DNA of 64,000 nt, from NCBI RefSeq assembly GCF_004210375.1, contig NC_134834.1:97344170-97408169 (forward strand). The letters run 5' to 3'. This stretch comes from Tachypleus tridentatus. Its lineage: Eukaryota > Arthropoda > Merostomata > Xiphosura > Limulidae. Below are positions 1 through 10,740 of this stretch, in pieces. Made by a program: the position numbers and the translations under genes. Every line of letters begins with the position of its first letter. Position 1 is the first letter of the stretch. The notes beneath the pieces were generated by a model. The model saw only the letters and a program-made list of their open reading frames with translations, was not told the DNA's origin and did not search any database.

Positions 1-2747
1 TAGACTAGAGACCTGGTATTATAACAGTGACACTGTTTACCCAGTGTGCAACCTGTAACTCATAGACTAGAGACCTGGTATTATAACAGTGACACTGTTT
101 ACCTGGTGCAAACTGTAACTTCTGTACATAGACTAGAGACCCGGTATTATAACAGTGACACTGTTTACCTGGTGTTACCTGCAACTCATAGACATAGACT
201 AGAGACCTGGTATTATAACAGTGACACTGTTTACCTGGTGTTACCTGTAACTCCTGTACATAGACTAGAGACCTGGTATTATAACAGTGACACCACATAC
301 CTGCTGTAACCTGTAACTCCTCTACACAGACTAGAGATCGGGTATTATAACATTGACACCATGTAACTGGTGTAACCTGTAACTCATGTACATAGACTAG
401 AGACTTGGTATTATAACAGTGACACCATTTACCTGGTGTTACCTGTAACACCTATCCTGTACATAGACTAGAGACCTCGTATTATAACAATGACACTGTT
501 TACCTAGTGCAACCTGTAACTGCTGTACATAGACTAGAGACCTGGTATTATAACAGTGACACTGTTTACCTTGTGTTTCCTGTAACTCCTAGACATAGAC
601 TAGTGAACTGGTATTATAACAGTGACACCATTTACCTAGTGCAACCTGTAACTGCTCTGCATAGACTAGAGACCTGGTATTATAACAGTGACACTGTTTA
701 CCTAGTGCAAACTGTAACTGCTGTACATAGACTAGAGACCTGGTATTATAACACTAACACTGTTTACCTGGTGTTACCTATAACTCATGAGACTAGGCTA
801 GACACCTGGTATTATAACAGTGACACTGTTTACCTGGTGTTATCTGTAACTTCTGTACATAGACTGAGACTTATTATAACAGTGACACCATTTACCTGGT
901 GTAACCTGTAACTCCTGTACATAGACTAGAGACCTGCTATTGTAACAGTGACACTGTTTACCTGGTGTTACCTGTAACTCCTAGACATAGATGAGATACC
1001 TGGTATTATAACAGTGACACTGTTTACCTGGTGTTACCTGTAACTTCTGTTCATAGACTAGAGACCTGGTATTATAACAGTGACACTGTTTGCCAGGTGT
1101 CACCTGTAACATATAGACATAGACTATGAGACTACCTCATATATAACAGTGACACTGTTTACCTGGTGTTACCTGTAACTCCTAGACACAGACTAGTGAC
1201 CTGGTATTATAACAGTGACACCACATACCTGGTGTAACCTGTAACTCCTGTACATAGACTAGAGACCTGGTATTATATAATTGACACTGTATACCTGGTG
1301 TTACCTGTAACTTCTTGACATAGACTAGAGACCTGGTATTATAACACTAACACTGTTTACCTGGTGTTACCTATAACTCATAGACATAGACTAGACACCT
1401 GGTATTATAACAGTGACACTGTTTACCTGGTGTTACCTGTAACTCCTAGACATAGACTAGTGACCTGGTATTATAACAGTCACACCACATACCTGCTGTA
1501 ACCTGTAACTCCTCTACACAGACTAGAGACCGGGTATTATAACATTGACACCATTTACCTGGTGTAACCTGTAACTCCTGTACATATACTAGAGACCTGG
1601 TATTATAACAGTGACACTGTTTACCTAGTGCAAACTGTAACTGCTGTACATAGACTAGAGACCTGGTGTTACAACAGTGACACTGTTTACCTGGTGTTAC
1701 CTGTAACTCCTTGAAATAGACTAGATACCTGGTATTATAACACTAACACTGTTTACCTGGTGTTATCTGTAACTTCTGTACATAGACTAGAGACCTGGTA
1801 TTATAACAGTGACACTGTTTACCTGGTGTTACCTGTAACTCATAGACATAGACTAGAGACATGGTATTATAATAGTGACACTATTTACCTGGTGTTACCT
1901 GTAACTCATAGACATAGACTAGAGACCTGGTATTATAACAGTGACACTGTTTACCTGGTGTTACCTGTAACTCCTAGACATAGACTAGAGACCTGGTATT
2001 ATAACACTAACACTGTTTACCTGGTGTTACCTATAACTCATAGACATAGACTATACACGTGGTATTATAACAGTGACACTGTTTACCTGGTGTTACCTGT
2101 AACTCATAATCATAGACTAGAGACCTGGTATTATAACAGTGACATCCTTTACCTGGTGTACCTGTAACTCCTAGACATAGACTAGAGACCTGGTATTATA
2201 ACAGTGACATCATTTACCTGGTGTACCTGTAACTCATAGACATAAACTAGAGACCTGGTATTATAACAGTGACACTGTTTACCTGGTGTAACCTATAATT
2301 CCTAGACATAGACTAGAGACCTGGTATTATTACAGTGATACTGTTTACCTGGTGTTACCTGTAACTCGTAGACATAGACTAGTGAATTGGAATTATAGCA
2401 GTGACACTGTTTACCTAGTGCAACCTGTAACTGCTGTGCATAGACTAGAGACCTGGTATTATAACAGTGACACTGTTTACCTAGTGCAAACTGTAACTCC
2501 TGTACATAGACTAGAGACCTGGTATTATAACAGTGACACTGTTTACCTGGTGTAACCTATAATTCCTAGACATAGACTAGAGACCTGGTATTATAACAGT
2601 GACACCATTTACCTAGTGTAACCTGTAACTCCTAGACATAGACTAGAGACCTTGTATTATTACAATCACATTGTTTACCTGTAACACCTGGACATAGACC
2701 AGAAACCTGGTATTATAACAGTCATCTGTTTCCCTGGTGTTAGCTGT
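1..2747. repeat. 66-bp minisatellite array (about 42 copies)
   Basis: Head-to-tail units of about 66 bp, some 60-65 bp, run from the first base of the window, so the array is probably cut by the window edge. Each unit carries tagactagagacctggtat followed by aacagtgacactgttt. The block aacagtg-a-cactgtt is a perfect 7-bp inverted repeat around one base, and flanking ggta and tacc can extend the stem past a 4-base bulge. Because 66 is 22 codons, both strands give long repetitive ORFs (for example HRLETWYYNSDTVYLV on plus). These vary in frame, lack any non-repeat domain and are not treated as genes. Copies differ at scattered sites, including ctg/cca and gtgttacc/gtgcaacc variants. Confidence 0.97.
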
Positions 2748-3884
2748 AACAATTATTGTGCAACTGAGTGAAAACATAATGTAAAGTTAAATTATTGAAT
2801 GTTCATTTCGTTCACATTTGACAATTTTGGAAAAATAAATTATTATTACAATATTTATTAAAATAATATTAAATATCTATATATCTAAGTTCAGTTATAA
2901 ATACATAAAAACCCGGAAACAATAATGCAATGTTTGAACAAAAAATTATTTCATCACGGATTTGTGCGTTTTCTGTTTCCAGAGAATCAAGTTTTTCATG
3001 CAACAAAGGTTTAAATAAACAAAACAAAATTCACATGACACTCTTGCATCACGGTTTCTTTCCTTTAAAATGTTAAATTAATATAACTGTTCTCTTTTGT
3101 ACGTGTATTTTGTTCGTTAATGTGTTACAAGTGTTCTCTGTAGCAATAAATTCTATTTAAATTAACAAAAACCTTTACACGAGTTCATGTCATGCTTCCA
3201 CATTGTGGAACAGGGTATGGACGTGAAAGTATAAAGAACAAGAGTTCGATATTTTGCAGTCACTTCACTGACAAGAGACCAAATGTTAAAAGTGGGCCTC
3301 TAGAAAACTTGGGCTAAACGACCAGAGTAATTGGTTCCAAAGTTCAGGTTTAGCCATCATTAATGTAAAACTGACGGAAAACAACAAGCCCTCGCCGCTT
3401 ACCCATCCATTCGTAACAGAACAGTAAAGTTTATTCTAAGAGTTTAACGCTCCAAAGCAAATGAAAGTACATCAAAGTTCGAACATTGAACCTTCTAATT
3501 AGCAGCCCAGCATCATAATGAATTGACTGTCTTCTTGTAGTTTGTTAAGCCTTTGCTTATAAAGTATTGTGTTTTAAGACGGGTAGGCTCTACGAACTTA
3601 CTTATGTGTGTTTCTAACCCTAATATTATGTAGTACGAGTAAAAAACAAAAGACCACAGTTACGGTGAATGACATTGATCTATGTAGCCGCGCATGTTGT
3701 AATTACCCAAGCTTCATCTCAATGTCTGTTTGACCTAGTTCTGTTGTTTCTCTACATTTGACTAATATGTGAGGGAAAGTAGTGTTCAAGTGACAAAATG
3801 GATGAATTTATCACAATAGCTAATAAGTTACATGTTGAGACAGACGTCAGCAAGAATAAAAATATTCCAATTAAATTGTTAAAT
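2748..3884. other. unique AT-rich sequence, no gene seen
   Basis: The stretch after the 66-bp array is AT-rich and non-repetitive. No open frame above 60 codons, RNA gene or mobile element could be recognised on either strand. Confidence 0.6.
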
Positions 3885-4065
3885 GTATTACTTTCTAATA
3901 GGAATTTATTACACTTTTTTAATCAGTTTATTACTTACTAACAGGTATTTATTCTTTTCTAACAGGAATTTATTACTTTCTAACAGAAGTTTATTCCTTT
4001 CTAACAGGAGTTTATTCCTTTCTAACAGGAGTTTATTCCTCTTTAACAGGAATTGATTCTTTTAA
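3885..4065. repeat. degenerate 21-24-bp repeat with splice-acceptor-like units
   Basis: Seven to eight units of the form tttattcctttctaacagga follow each other, the last few being almost identical. Each unit has a pyrimidine run followed by ctaacag, which resembles an arthropod branch site plus 3' splice site. Nothing shows that any of them is used. Confidence 0.85.
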
Positions 4066-5045
4066 TCTTGTTTCCTTTTCTTTACGAATGTTTATCGAGG
4101 TTTGTCTACAAATGATCAAGAGAGATATATGTGAGAGAAACGAAACTTTTAAACGTAATACGGAAATAATAGGTTGTTTTAATTCTTTTCCTTGTAAAAT
4201 GACCAAAAGAAACCACACCATTATTGAGATCAAAGGAAATGACGTCACGACACATGAATCTAATATTTCTCTTCAAACTCAATGAAACAGAAACAACCAC
4301 TGAATTGTAGGGATGATACGTCAGCTTTTAGGGTATAAAAATGTTGCTGAATTTATTTCCAACAAAAACAACTTGTTGTGTGTAAAGAAATGAAATAAAT
4401 AGTAATTAACACCTATTTAAATTTTATAAAAAATACTGTAGGTGGCGGCTAAAACGTGGCTTTTTTGAACATGGTGCCCTTTCACTTAATTTTGAAATAC
4501 AGTGTAATAAATGTAAATCATGTTAAATGTTTATCGTCATTGTGGCTACAGATCCCAGATGAGGATGGACAGGAACACCGAACCTCATCCCATATGAGAC
4601 AGGACATCATGACAGAAACCTATCTTGAATGATGTGGTGTTAGATATAATCGTTTGCTGTAATAATTTACTATTTCTACAGAGTAAACTCTTGTTTGAAA
4701 CCCACAGTTTTAACCCAGTTTATATTCTATCAAGGTGTTTAGAACCTTTACGTTGCATATTTCTTTCCACCATCTATGCGTTTACTTTCAATTAAATCTA
4801 AACTATCATTTAACAAGGTATGTGTCTGTTTTATAAGTGACAAATGTTTGGACTCATTGTCACCAGACTTGGAATATACCATTAGGTCCCTGGGAAGCGA
4901 AAACTGGGATTGAATTTCAAATCTGACCTTACTCTATTTCTATTTGTTGTCCCTATGTTTTCCTCGTTTGCCGTGCCCAAATATAGCAGGATCACCTACT
5001 GGACCAATTGTCATTGAATTTGATTTATGATCTTAAAACCGTTAC
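4066..5045. other. unique sequence, no supported gene
   Basis: Three overlapping ORFs of 64-71 codons occur at 4033-4300 on both strands. They overlap each other in opposite strands and different frames, show no recognisable domain, and one starts inside the preceding repeat, so none is accepted. The rest of the stretch holds nothing recognisable. Confidence 0.55.
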
Positions 5046-5345
5046 GTTAGGAAGGTCATTAGGAAATACGAGGTCACCACTGGGACCAGGAGGGGTGTGG
5101 AAAACATAGGAACCTTACTAGGAATCAGGAAGTCAAAGGAAAACATGGGCACAATACTGGAATAAGGAGGTCTATGAAAAACAGGGGGACAGCACTGGGA
5201 TCAGTAAGAGATCTGTGGAAAACAGGAGACGAACACTGGGATCAGTAAGTCTGTGAAAAACAGGGAGACAGCACACTGGTGATCAAGTCTGTGGAAAACA
5301 GGGGTACAGCACTGTGATCAGTAAGTCTATATGAAAGAGATACAC
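5046..5345. repeat. degenerate tandem repeat, about 38-48-bp unit
   Basis: Copies of cactgggatcagtaagtctg followed by tggaaaacagggg-acag recur six or so times with many substitutions and small indels. The best-preserved units (5190-5330) are about 38 bp. The array runs up to about 20 bases from the assembly gap, so its true right edge may be hidden. Confidence 0.8.
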
Positions 5346-5362
5346 CTGGAGTATTAATAGAA

Positions 5363-5862
5363 NNNNNNNNNNNNNNNNNNNNNNNNNNNNNNNNNNNNNN
5401 NNNNNNNNNNNNNNNNNNNNNNNNNNNNNNNNNNNNNNNNNNNNNNNNNNNNNNNNNNNNNNNNNNNNNNNNNNNNNNNNNNNNNNNNNNNNNNNNNNNN
5501 NNNNNNNNNNNNNNNNNNNNNNNNNNNNNNNNNNNNNNNNNNNNNNNNNNNNNNNNNNNNNNNNNNNNNNNNNNNNNNNNNNNNNNNNNNNNNNNNNNNN
5601 NNNNNNNNNNNNNNNNNNNNNNNNNNNNNNNNNNNNNNNNNNNNNNNNNNNNNNNNNNNNNNNNNNNNNNNNNNNNNNNNNNNNNNNNNNNNNNNNNNNN
5701 NNNNNNNNNNNNNNNNNNNNNNNNNNNNNNNNNNNNNNNNNNNNNNNNNNNNNNNNNNNNNNNNNNNNNNNNNNNNNNNNNNNNNNNNNNNNNNNNNNNN
5801 NNNNNNNNNNNNNNNNNNNNNNNNNNNNNNNNNNNNNNNNNNNNNNNNNNNNNNNNNNNNNN
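5363..5862. other. assembly gap of exactly 500 N
   Basis: The run is exactly 500 N, a round size that usually marks a gap of unknown length. It lies between a degenerate 38-bp repeat and a 60-bp repeat array, so collapsed repeat copies are likely missing. Two minus-strand ORFs that cross the gap are artefacts of translating N. Confidence 0.98.
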
Positions 5863-6280
5863 AAGACAGAAATGAAGATTCACTAAGAATCATACGATCA
5901 AAAGATGGATTTGTTTCAGCATCAGACAGAAATGAAGATTCACTAAGAATCATACGATCAAAAGATGGATTTGTTTCAGCATCAGACAGAAATGAAGATT
6001 CACTAAGAATCATACGATCAAAAGATGGATTTGTTTCAGCATCAGACAGAAATGAAGATTCACTAAGAATCATACGATCAAAAGATGGATTTGTTTCAGC
6101 ATCAGACAGAAATGAAGATTCACTAAGAATCATACGATCAAAAGATGGATTGTTTCAGCATCAGACAGAAATGAAGATTCACTAAGAATCATACGATCAA
6201 AAGATGGATTTGTTTCAGCATCAGACAGAAATGAAGATTCACTAAGAATCATACGATCAAAAGATGGGTTTGTTTCAGCC
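5863..6280. repeat. 60-bp tandem repeat, open in both strands, about 7 copies
   Basis: Units are identical over several consecutive 60-bp periods. One copy near 6150 lacks a single T in ggatttgtttc, giving a 59-bp unit, and the last copy has one A-to-G change. The unit equals 20 codons. Plus strand reads DSLRIIRSKDGF-VSASDRNE without stops; minus strand reads MILSESSFLSDAETNPSFDR without stops. The plus-strand reading is favoured as coding, if any, because plus-strand coding-like sequence follows directly at 6279-7605. The array abuts the gap, so copy number is unknown. Near-perfect identity means recent expansion or homogenisation. Confidence 0.92.
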
Positions 6281-6391
6281 CTATAGCAATGCTCCAATTC
6301 TTCCTGAGAAACAATCAACTTATAAACATAGAAAATACGGACCGGACTTTGGTTCAAGAAATTATGTGAGTAGCGAAGCATCTTCACTCAT

Positions 6392-6838
6392 ATGCAGAAA
6401 GGGAAAGAGGAAAGGAAAGACTTGAACGACAAGTTTCCATCAGAAGGTTCCATACATGACACATCTTTTAACAGGTTACATGGTTACAGTACATCACCTT
6501 CAGAGGAAAAGTTAAGTAAAGTTAAAACTAAAAGTCATTTGTTTGGTTTCAAATTAAAACCAGGTTTCGATGTTGAAAATGAACACGAAACCTTCCACGC
6601 AAAGAACAATCCAAAGAACTGTTGCGATTTAGACTCTGAACTTTACCAAAATAATTCTGATGATAGTCATCATGATATCAGTGACGCTAAAACATCTGAC
6701 TTGTCAAACGAATCTAGCGACCTCTATCGCAAAACACTGCTACTCCTTTATCACTATTTCGTGAAACTAACCCTCGTAAGCAAACACTTAAGTATGAAAA
6801 TGTGTCCTCTCAGGATAATGGACAAAAAATCGTCATGA
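6392..6838 (+). CDS. open segment 1 of the disrupted gene (148 codons)
   Basis: This frame opens with MQKGKEERKDLNDKFPSEGS and stays protein-like through an acidic Ser/Asp/Asn-rich stretch (about residues 75-112, NNSDDSHHDISDAKTSDLSN). After about residue 115 it becomes hydrophobic and atypical. The +1-shifted plus frame there reads a more natural TPLSLFRETNPRKQ, so a frameshift near 6730-6740 is inferred. A stop lies just upstream of the ATG, but the frame at 6279-6422 runs into this one, so the ATG need not be a true start. No known domain was recognised. Confidence 0.4.
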   Translation: MQKGKEERKDLNDKFPSEGSIHDTSFNRLHGYSTSPSEEKLSKVKTKSHLFGFKLKPGFDVENEHETFHAKNNPKNCCDLDSELYQNNSDDSHHDISDAKTSDLSNESSDLYRKTLLLLYHYFVKLTLVSKHLSMKMCPLRIMDKKSS

Positions 6839-6848
6839 TTGTGGACGT

Positions 6849-7484
6849 TTGTGGTCTAGAATGTTAAAAGAAGACTATTGTCACGAGATGGCGCCAAATG
6901 ATATGCCTTTTCTTACAAGCAGCCATATTAGAAATGACACCAACAGCATCGAGAAGGAAGACTCTTTGAAGGAACGCGCTTTTAAGGATGAAAACGTTCG
7001 TGTGATAGGTAATGAACAAGACATCAAGGAAGATGGCTCTTTCTTCAAAGATCGGTCCTGTAACAATCATTCGCAAAATGAATCCAGCTTTGTGCAACGG
7101 GATACTTTAAACATCAAAGAAAACCTTGCTGATACTCATCAACCTCACCAGGTGGCACTAATTAAACGTAGCAGCAGTGCGGCCACTGGGAATAAGAAAA
7201 CAGAACAGAAGGATCGACACTACGGACACGACAGGATCTTCAGCTGCATCTGGGTGTCCAGCTCGGACAGTGGCTCAACTAGGCACCATAAGCCATTAGT
7301 CATGTACATTCCTGCCATTCGTCAGTACGATAAGAAGGAAAGAGATCTCCTGGCCCCCAGCTGGTCAGTGGTGTCTTCCAAACCTGGTAAGCATCAGAAG
7401 CGTGGTCAAAGCAAGAGCAAAGAGCATACAGATGATGTTATTTCAGAAAACAGTCACCTTAAAATCTTCCAGTACACATCGTAA
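6849..7484 (+). CDS. open segment 2 of the disrupted gene (about 211 codons)
   Basis: This is the longest uninterrupted non-repeat frame in the window. The listed start is a TTG, and the frame is open a little further upstream, so it is a continuation rather than a real initiation point. It is rich in Lys, Glu, Ser and Asn, includes a Ser-rich basic patch (IKRSSSAATGNKK, about residues 105-117) and a less polar segment around HKPLVMYIPAIRQYDKKERD (about residues 147-166). No family was recognised. Near the end the natural-looking frame moves to the one finishing at 7605. Confidence 0.45.
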   Translation: MWSRMLKEDYCHEMAPNDMPFLTSSHIRNDTNSIEKEDSLKERAFKDENVRVIGNEQDIKEDGSFFKDRSCNNHSQNESSFVQRDTLNIKENLADTHQPHQVALIKRSSSAATGNKKTEQKDRHYGHDRIFSCIWVSSSDSGSTRHHKPLVMYIPAIRQYDKKERDLLAPSWSVVSSKPGKHQKRGQSKSKEHTDDVISENSHLKIFQYTS

Positions 7485-7605
7485 ATTCAAGCCTGTTAAC
7501 GAAAGTAGAAACAAGAGCGACCTCCAACGGCGACATTCCATGCCAAAGAATAAGTTTAGTTGGTTTAAGTGGAAGGTACAAGTGAAGCCATCACGTGAGC
7601 CGTAA
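7450..7605 (+). CDS. open segment 3, probable C-terminus of the disrupted gene
   Basis: The frame is open from about 7402, but only the part after about 7450 looks like the continuation of the preceding segment. It encodes a basic tail with SSSTHRKFKPVNESRNKSD, QRRHSMPKNKFSWFKWK and a final VKPSREP before TAA. The short aromatic/basic motif near the end is distinctive but I cannot assign it. No polyadenylation signal is obvious immediately after the stop. Confidence 0.4.
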   Translation, partial: TVTLKSSSTHRKFKPVNESRNKSDLQRRHSMPKNKFSWFKWKVQVKPSREP

Positions 7606-7850
7606 TTAAATGTAATGAACAGTTATTATTTTACGCTCTGAAGCTGTATTTTTACCAACTTTTTCAAGCGACATATTAAAACTGTCAGCGATCAGTTTGT
7701 TTGTTTTTACATAGTGAAAAAAGACTTTGTAATTTGACTTAATAGTGCTGTAATGAAAGTAAAACAATAAAACTATTAAAATACAATACAGTAAGTGTGT
7801 GAAGTAATATTGTTTACATTGCACCAAGGTCAGTCTTCTCTTTCGAACAG

Positions 7851-7979
7851 CCCAGCAGTAGCACGGCGCTATATTTGCATACGTACAACGCTGGAAACCG
7901 GGTTTTGATACCCGTGGTGGGCAGAGTACGGGTAGCCTATTGTGTAGCTTTGTGCTTAACTTCAAAGAAACAAACGAAC
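7851..7979 (+). mobile_element. SINE family B, plus orientation
   Basis: The segment starts cccagcagtagcacggcg, passes ccgggttttgatacccgtgg and ends tgtgtagctttgtgcttaac with an A-rich tail. The same ordered blocks recur, diverged, at four other places in the window. The ccgggttttgatacccg block resembles a tRNA T-arm/B box. The minus-strand ORF covering it (7606-7965) is a shadow. Confidence 0.8.
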
Positions 7980-8204
7980 TTTCTCGAACATCAGTAATAA
8001 CATTTGGTCACAACTTCACTTTGCTAGATTCTAAGGTTCTGGATTAATCCTCAAATATGTGACTTATTTTTATACAATAGGTTCCAGATATTGTATCGTA
8101 CTGAGCAATTTTTGTTAGACTGCCACAATATTTGATACAAAGAAATAACTAAAACAACAACAAAAAAACATGAGTAAAATCTTCCATTTTCTATTTTTAT
8201 CGTC

Positions 8205-8309
8205 AATGGCAAAGCTACAAAAAAGTTTTTTGAGTGTCCACCACTGGTATCGAAACCTGGTGTGTAGCGTTATAACCATTAAGACTTACCTCTGAGTCAC
8301 CGGGGGGTC
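8205..8309 (-). mobile_element. SINE family B fragment, minus orientation
   Basis: Reading on plus, it contains gtgtccaccactggtatcga, aacctggtgtgtagcgttat and agtcaccggggg, the reverse-complement order of the copy at 7851-7979. It is diverged and lacks a clean tail. Confidence 0.65.
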
Positions 8310-9109
8310 ATTTTATAAGTAAAAAACATAAAACTCCAGCAGTAAGTATCGAAATTACTGCCATATTGATGGAGTTATTGTTTATATTTTATCTCTGACT
8401 CAGATTTTACTCGGATTCTGTAATCAAAACAACTACAAGCAATTTGGTATAAAAATTATTTAGTTTAATTTTATGCGCAACATTGCACAATAAGACATCT
8501 GCTCTGTCTCCACTACAGAGATCGAATCCCAAATTTCTGCAGTATAAATCCCTACCTTACCGTTCAGCCAGTTTGTAATAAGTCGTTTAGAAAAAATGTG
8601 ATTAAAACTACCTCCTTTTCGTGTCGTTCATATTAAAACAAATATTATTTTTGTATCAATTAAATAATTCTTCTGGCTAAGTGTTTCAGTATCGCCCCTA
8701 TATGCAGGTTGGATAACTTCACGTTTTCAAGAAGAAAAAGTGACCCATTGAGAAAATAGGTTTTTTACGATTTTGTTTTTAGCCGCGGCAAAATGGCTTA
8801 AAGAATGGTTCTGAGTTGTTGTTTTCAGGTACAAACTTATAGTTCATAGCTCTGTCATCTATTGACCAATTTGAGATCTAATTACAGTTCGACGTATTTG
8901 ACTATATTCAATATCTCGTACATTATTTTACTTTAATCCTGCCTAGAAATAAGCTTAATTTGAGGATGCACTGGTTGAAATCCTATTAGTAAAATCAAAT
9001 AAGATGTAAACACGTCACACTCTAGGTATTGTTGGCACACAAAAATATGGCTAACAAATAAAAAAAATATTGTTGATCAATTTGCTCTAATTCTGCCTAA
9101 AATAATTTA
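8310..9109. other. unique sequence, no gene seen
   Basis: AT-rich sequence without ORFs above 60 codons. A short stretch near 8500-8560 (atcgaatcccaaatttctgc) faintly resembles a SINE B box but is too diverged to call. Confidence 0.5.
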
Positions 9110-9430
9110 AATACCATGGCTGTTGAGAAATAGGTGTTCAAAGTGCTTATTCCATGGGTAAAAGTTTAGCAGGCCAAAATACTCAAATTGCTTATCATTC
9201 TGTGGTTACAATGTAGAAGGCCTAGATATTCAAAGTGGCTATCATTTCGTTATTACAAATGCAGAAGGCCCAGGTGTTCAAAGTGCCTATTATTCAGTTG
9301 TTACAAATGTAACGTGCCTATAATTCTCTGGTTGCAAATATAGAAGACATAGGTATTAAAAGTGCTTGCTGTTCTGTGGTTACAAATGAAGAAGCCATAG
9401 TTGGTCAATGTCCTCATCATTCTGTGATAT
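9110..9430. repeat. degraded 47-48-bp minisatellite, about 6 copies
   Basis: Recurring blocks cattctgtggttacaaatg, agaaggcctaggt and attcaaagtgcctat appear in order, with substitutions and one internally deleted unit near 9300. The degree of divergence suggests this is an old array. Confidence 0.8.
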
Positions 9431-9464
9431 TATAGTTGTGGTCATTCATTCCTTCTAAATCAGA

Positions 9465-9727
9465 CCCAGCATGGCCAGGTGGGTTAAGGCGTGCGACTCG
9501 TAATCTGAGGGTCGCGGGTTTGCATCGCACCAACATGTTCGCCCTTTCAGTCGTGGGGGCGTTATAATGTGACGGTCAATCCCACTATTCGTTGGTAAAA
9601 GAGTAGCCCAAGAGTTGGCGGTGGGTGGTGATGACTAGCTGCCTTCCCTCTAGTCTTACACTGCTAAATTAGGGACGGCTAGCACAGATAGCCCTCGAGT
9701 AGCTTTGTGCGAAATTCAAAACAAACC
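9465..9727 (+). mobile_element. SINE family A (tRNA-derived), nearly full length
   Basis: The head cccagcatggccaggtgggt matches a tRNA D-arm/A-box layout. The expected B box is corrupted here (gggtttgcatcgc instead of a GTTCGANTCC core). The body holds gggggcgttataatgtgacg, cactattcgttggtaaaaga and ggcggtgggtggtgatgact, ending agctttgtgcgaaattcaaa and an A/C-rich tail. Four further copies in this window share the same blocks. I associate this family with horseshoe crab genomes from memory. Confidence 0.92.
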
Positions 9728-9979
9728 TTCTAAAGTAAGTGGAGGAAGCAGAGAAAATGCGTATTGGCAAGTACAAATAGTGTAACAAACGGTAGAAAAA
9801 AGGACCCAAGTTATAATCAGAATATTGTGAATGCCATGAGGATGGTTCACAATATGGATTTCATTAACATTCACGTTGTGACATCAGAGAAGATAGTGAT
9901 GATGAGAAAAAGTGAATAAATCATGAAATATGAAAGCATGTGTATGAAATGTGTGAGAATAGATGCTTCTTGAAGACAA

Positions 9980-10377
9980 ATTTACCAAGTTATAAATCAT
10001 GTGTATGAGATGTGTTTACCAAGTTATAAATCATGTGAATGAGATGTGTTTACCAAGTTATAAATCATGTGTATGAGATGTGTTTACCAAGTTATAAATC
10101 ATGTGTATGAGATGTGTTTACCAAGTTATAAATCATGTGTATGAGATGTGTTTACCAAGTTATAAATCATGTGTATGAGATGTGTTTACCAAGTTATAAA
10201 TCATGTGTATGAGATGTGTTTACCAAGTTATAAATCATGTGCATGAGATGTGTTTACCAAATTATAAATCATGTGTATGAGATGTGTGAGACCAAGTTAT
10301 AAATCATGTGTATGAGATGTGTGAGACCAAGTTATAAATCATGTGTATGAGATGTGTTTACCAAGTTATAAATCATG
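9980..10377. repeat. 34-bp minisatellite, about 12 copies
   Basis: Units of tttaccaagttataaatcat followed by gtgtatgagatgtg repeat with almost no variation. Two adjacent units replace ttta with gaga. A partly matching, diverged copy lies just upstream at about 9917-9960. Confidence 0.96.
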
Positions 10378-10740
10378 GGAAAGTGAATACTTTTAAGTCG
10401 TATAATCACTTCCAGCATATCAATACAATAGAATAATATAATATATCATTTTATCCAAAGGCACAGACAAATTAGTGTTTTACATACGAAAAGTAATTGT
10501 AAAAGATAACACAGAAACCAAAGTCATAATATCTAATAATAAGTTAAAGACAACTATAACTGAAGTTCAATTAAAACGTCCACTGTATTCCATCCTATGA
10601 AGGATGTAGAAACTAAAGTCATAGTATCCATATGAAAATCTCAATAGACTATGTGATGTTATAACATGATAAAGTATATTGTAAACACATTCCAGTCAGG
10701 CTGTTTACATTGTTAGCGTTCGTTGTTTTACATTCATAAC
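10378..10740. other. unique AT-rich spacer
   Basis: Non-repetitive AT-rich sequence between two arrays. No ORF or element recognised. Confidence 0.6.

Larger units (their letters stand above)
6279..7605 (+). pseudogene. frame-disrupted plus-strand coding region, unknown protein
   Basis: I do not recognise this protein. Successive plus-strand segments look like pieces of one polar protein rich in Ser, Asp, Asn, Glu and Lys, but they lie in different frames: about 6279-6422 (starting PYSNAPILPEKQSTYKHRKY), 6392-about 6735, about 6730-6864 (containing TPLSLFRETNPRKQ), about 6830-7484, and about 7450-7605 ending SWFKWKVQVKPSREP and a stop. Where one frame turns unnatural, the next becomes protein-like within a few codons, as expected for single-base indels. 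No conserved domain, signal peptide or membrane segment is visible. The 60-bp repeat just upstream could encode an N-terminal repeat region, itself broken by a 1-base deletion. Either a decayed gene or a real exon with uncorrected long-read indels; a GTAAGC donor-like site at 7388 also leaves room for splicing. Confidence 0.5.

Noticed and set aside
5..911. Repetitive ORFs of 87-148 codons in the first kilobase
   Set aside because: They are translations of the 66-bp repeat, present on both strands and lacking any non-repeat domain.
5242..6133. Minus ORFs of 213 and 259 codons
   Set aside because: Most of their length is translated N in the assembly gap; the rest is the 60-bp repeat or flanking repeat.
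9465..9545. Functional tRNA gene at SINE heads
   Set aside because: Only A- and B-box-like blocks are present, attached to a conserved SINE body that recurs in the window; no complete cloverleaf could be drawn.
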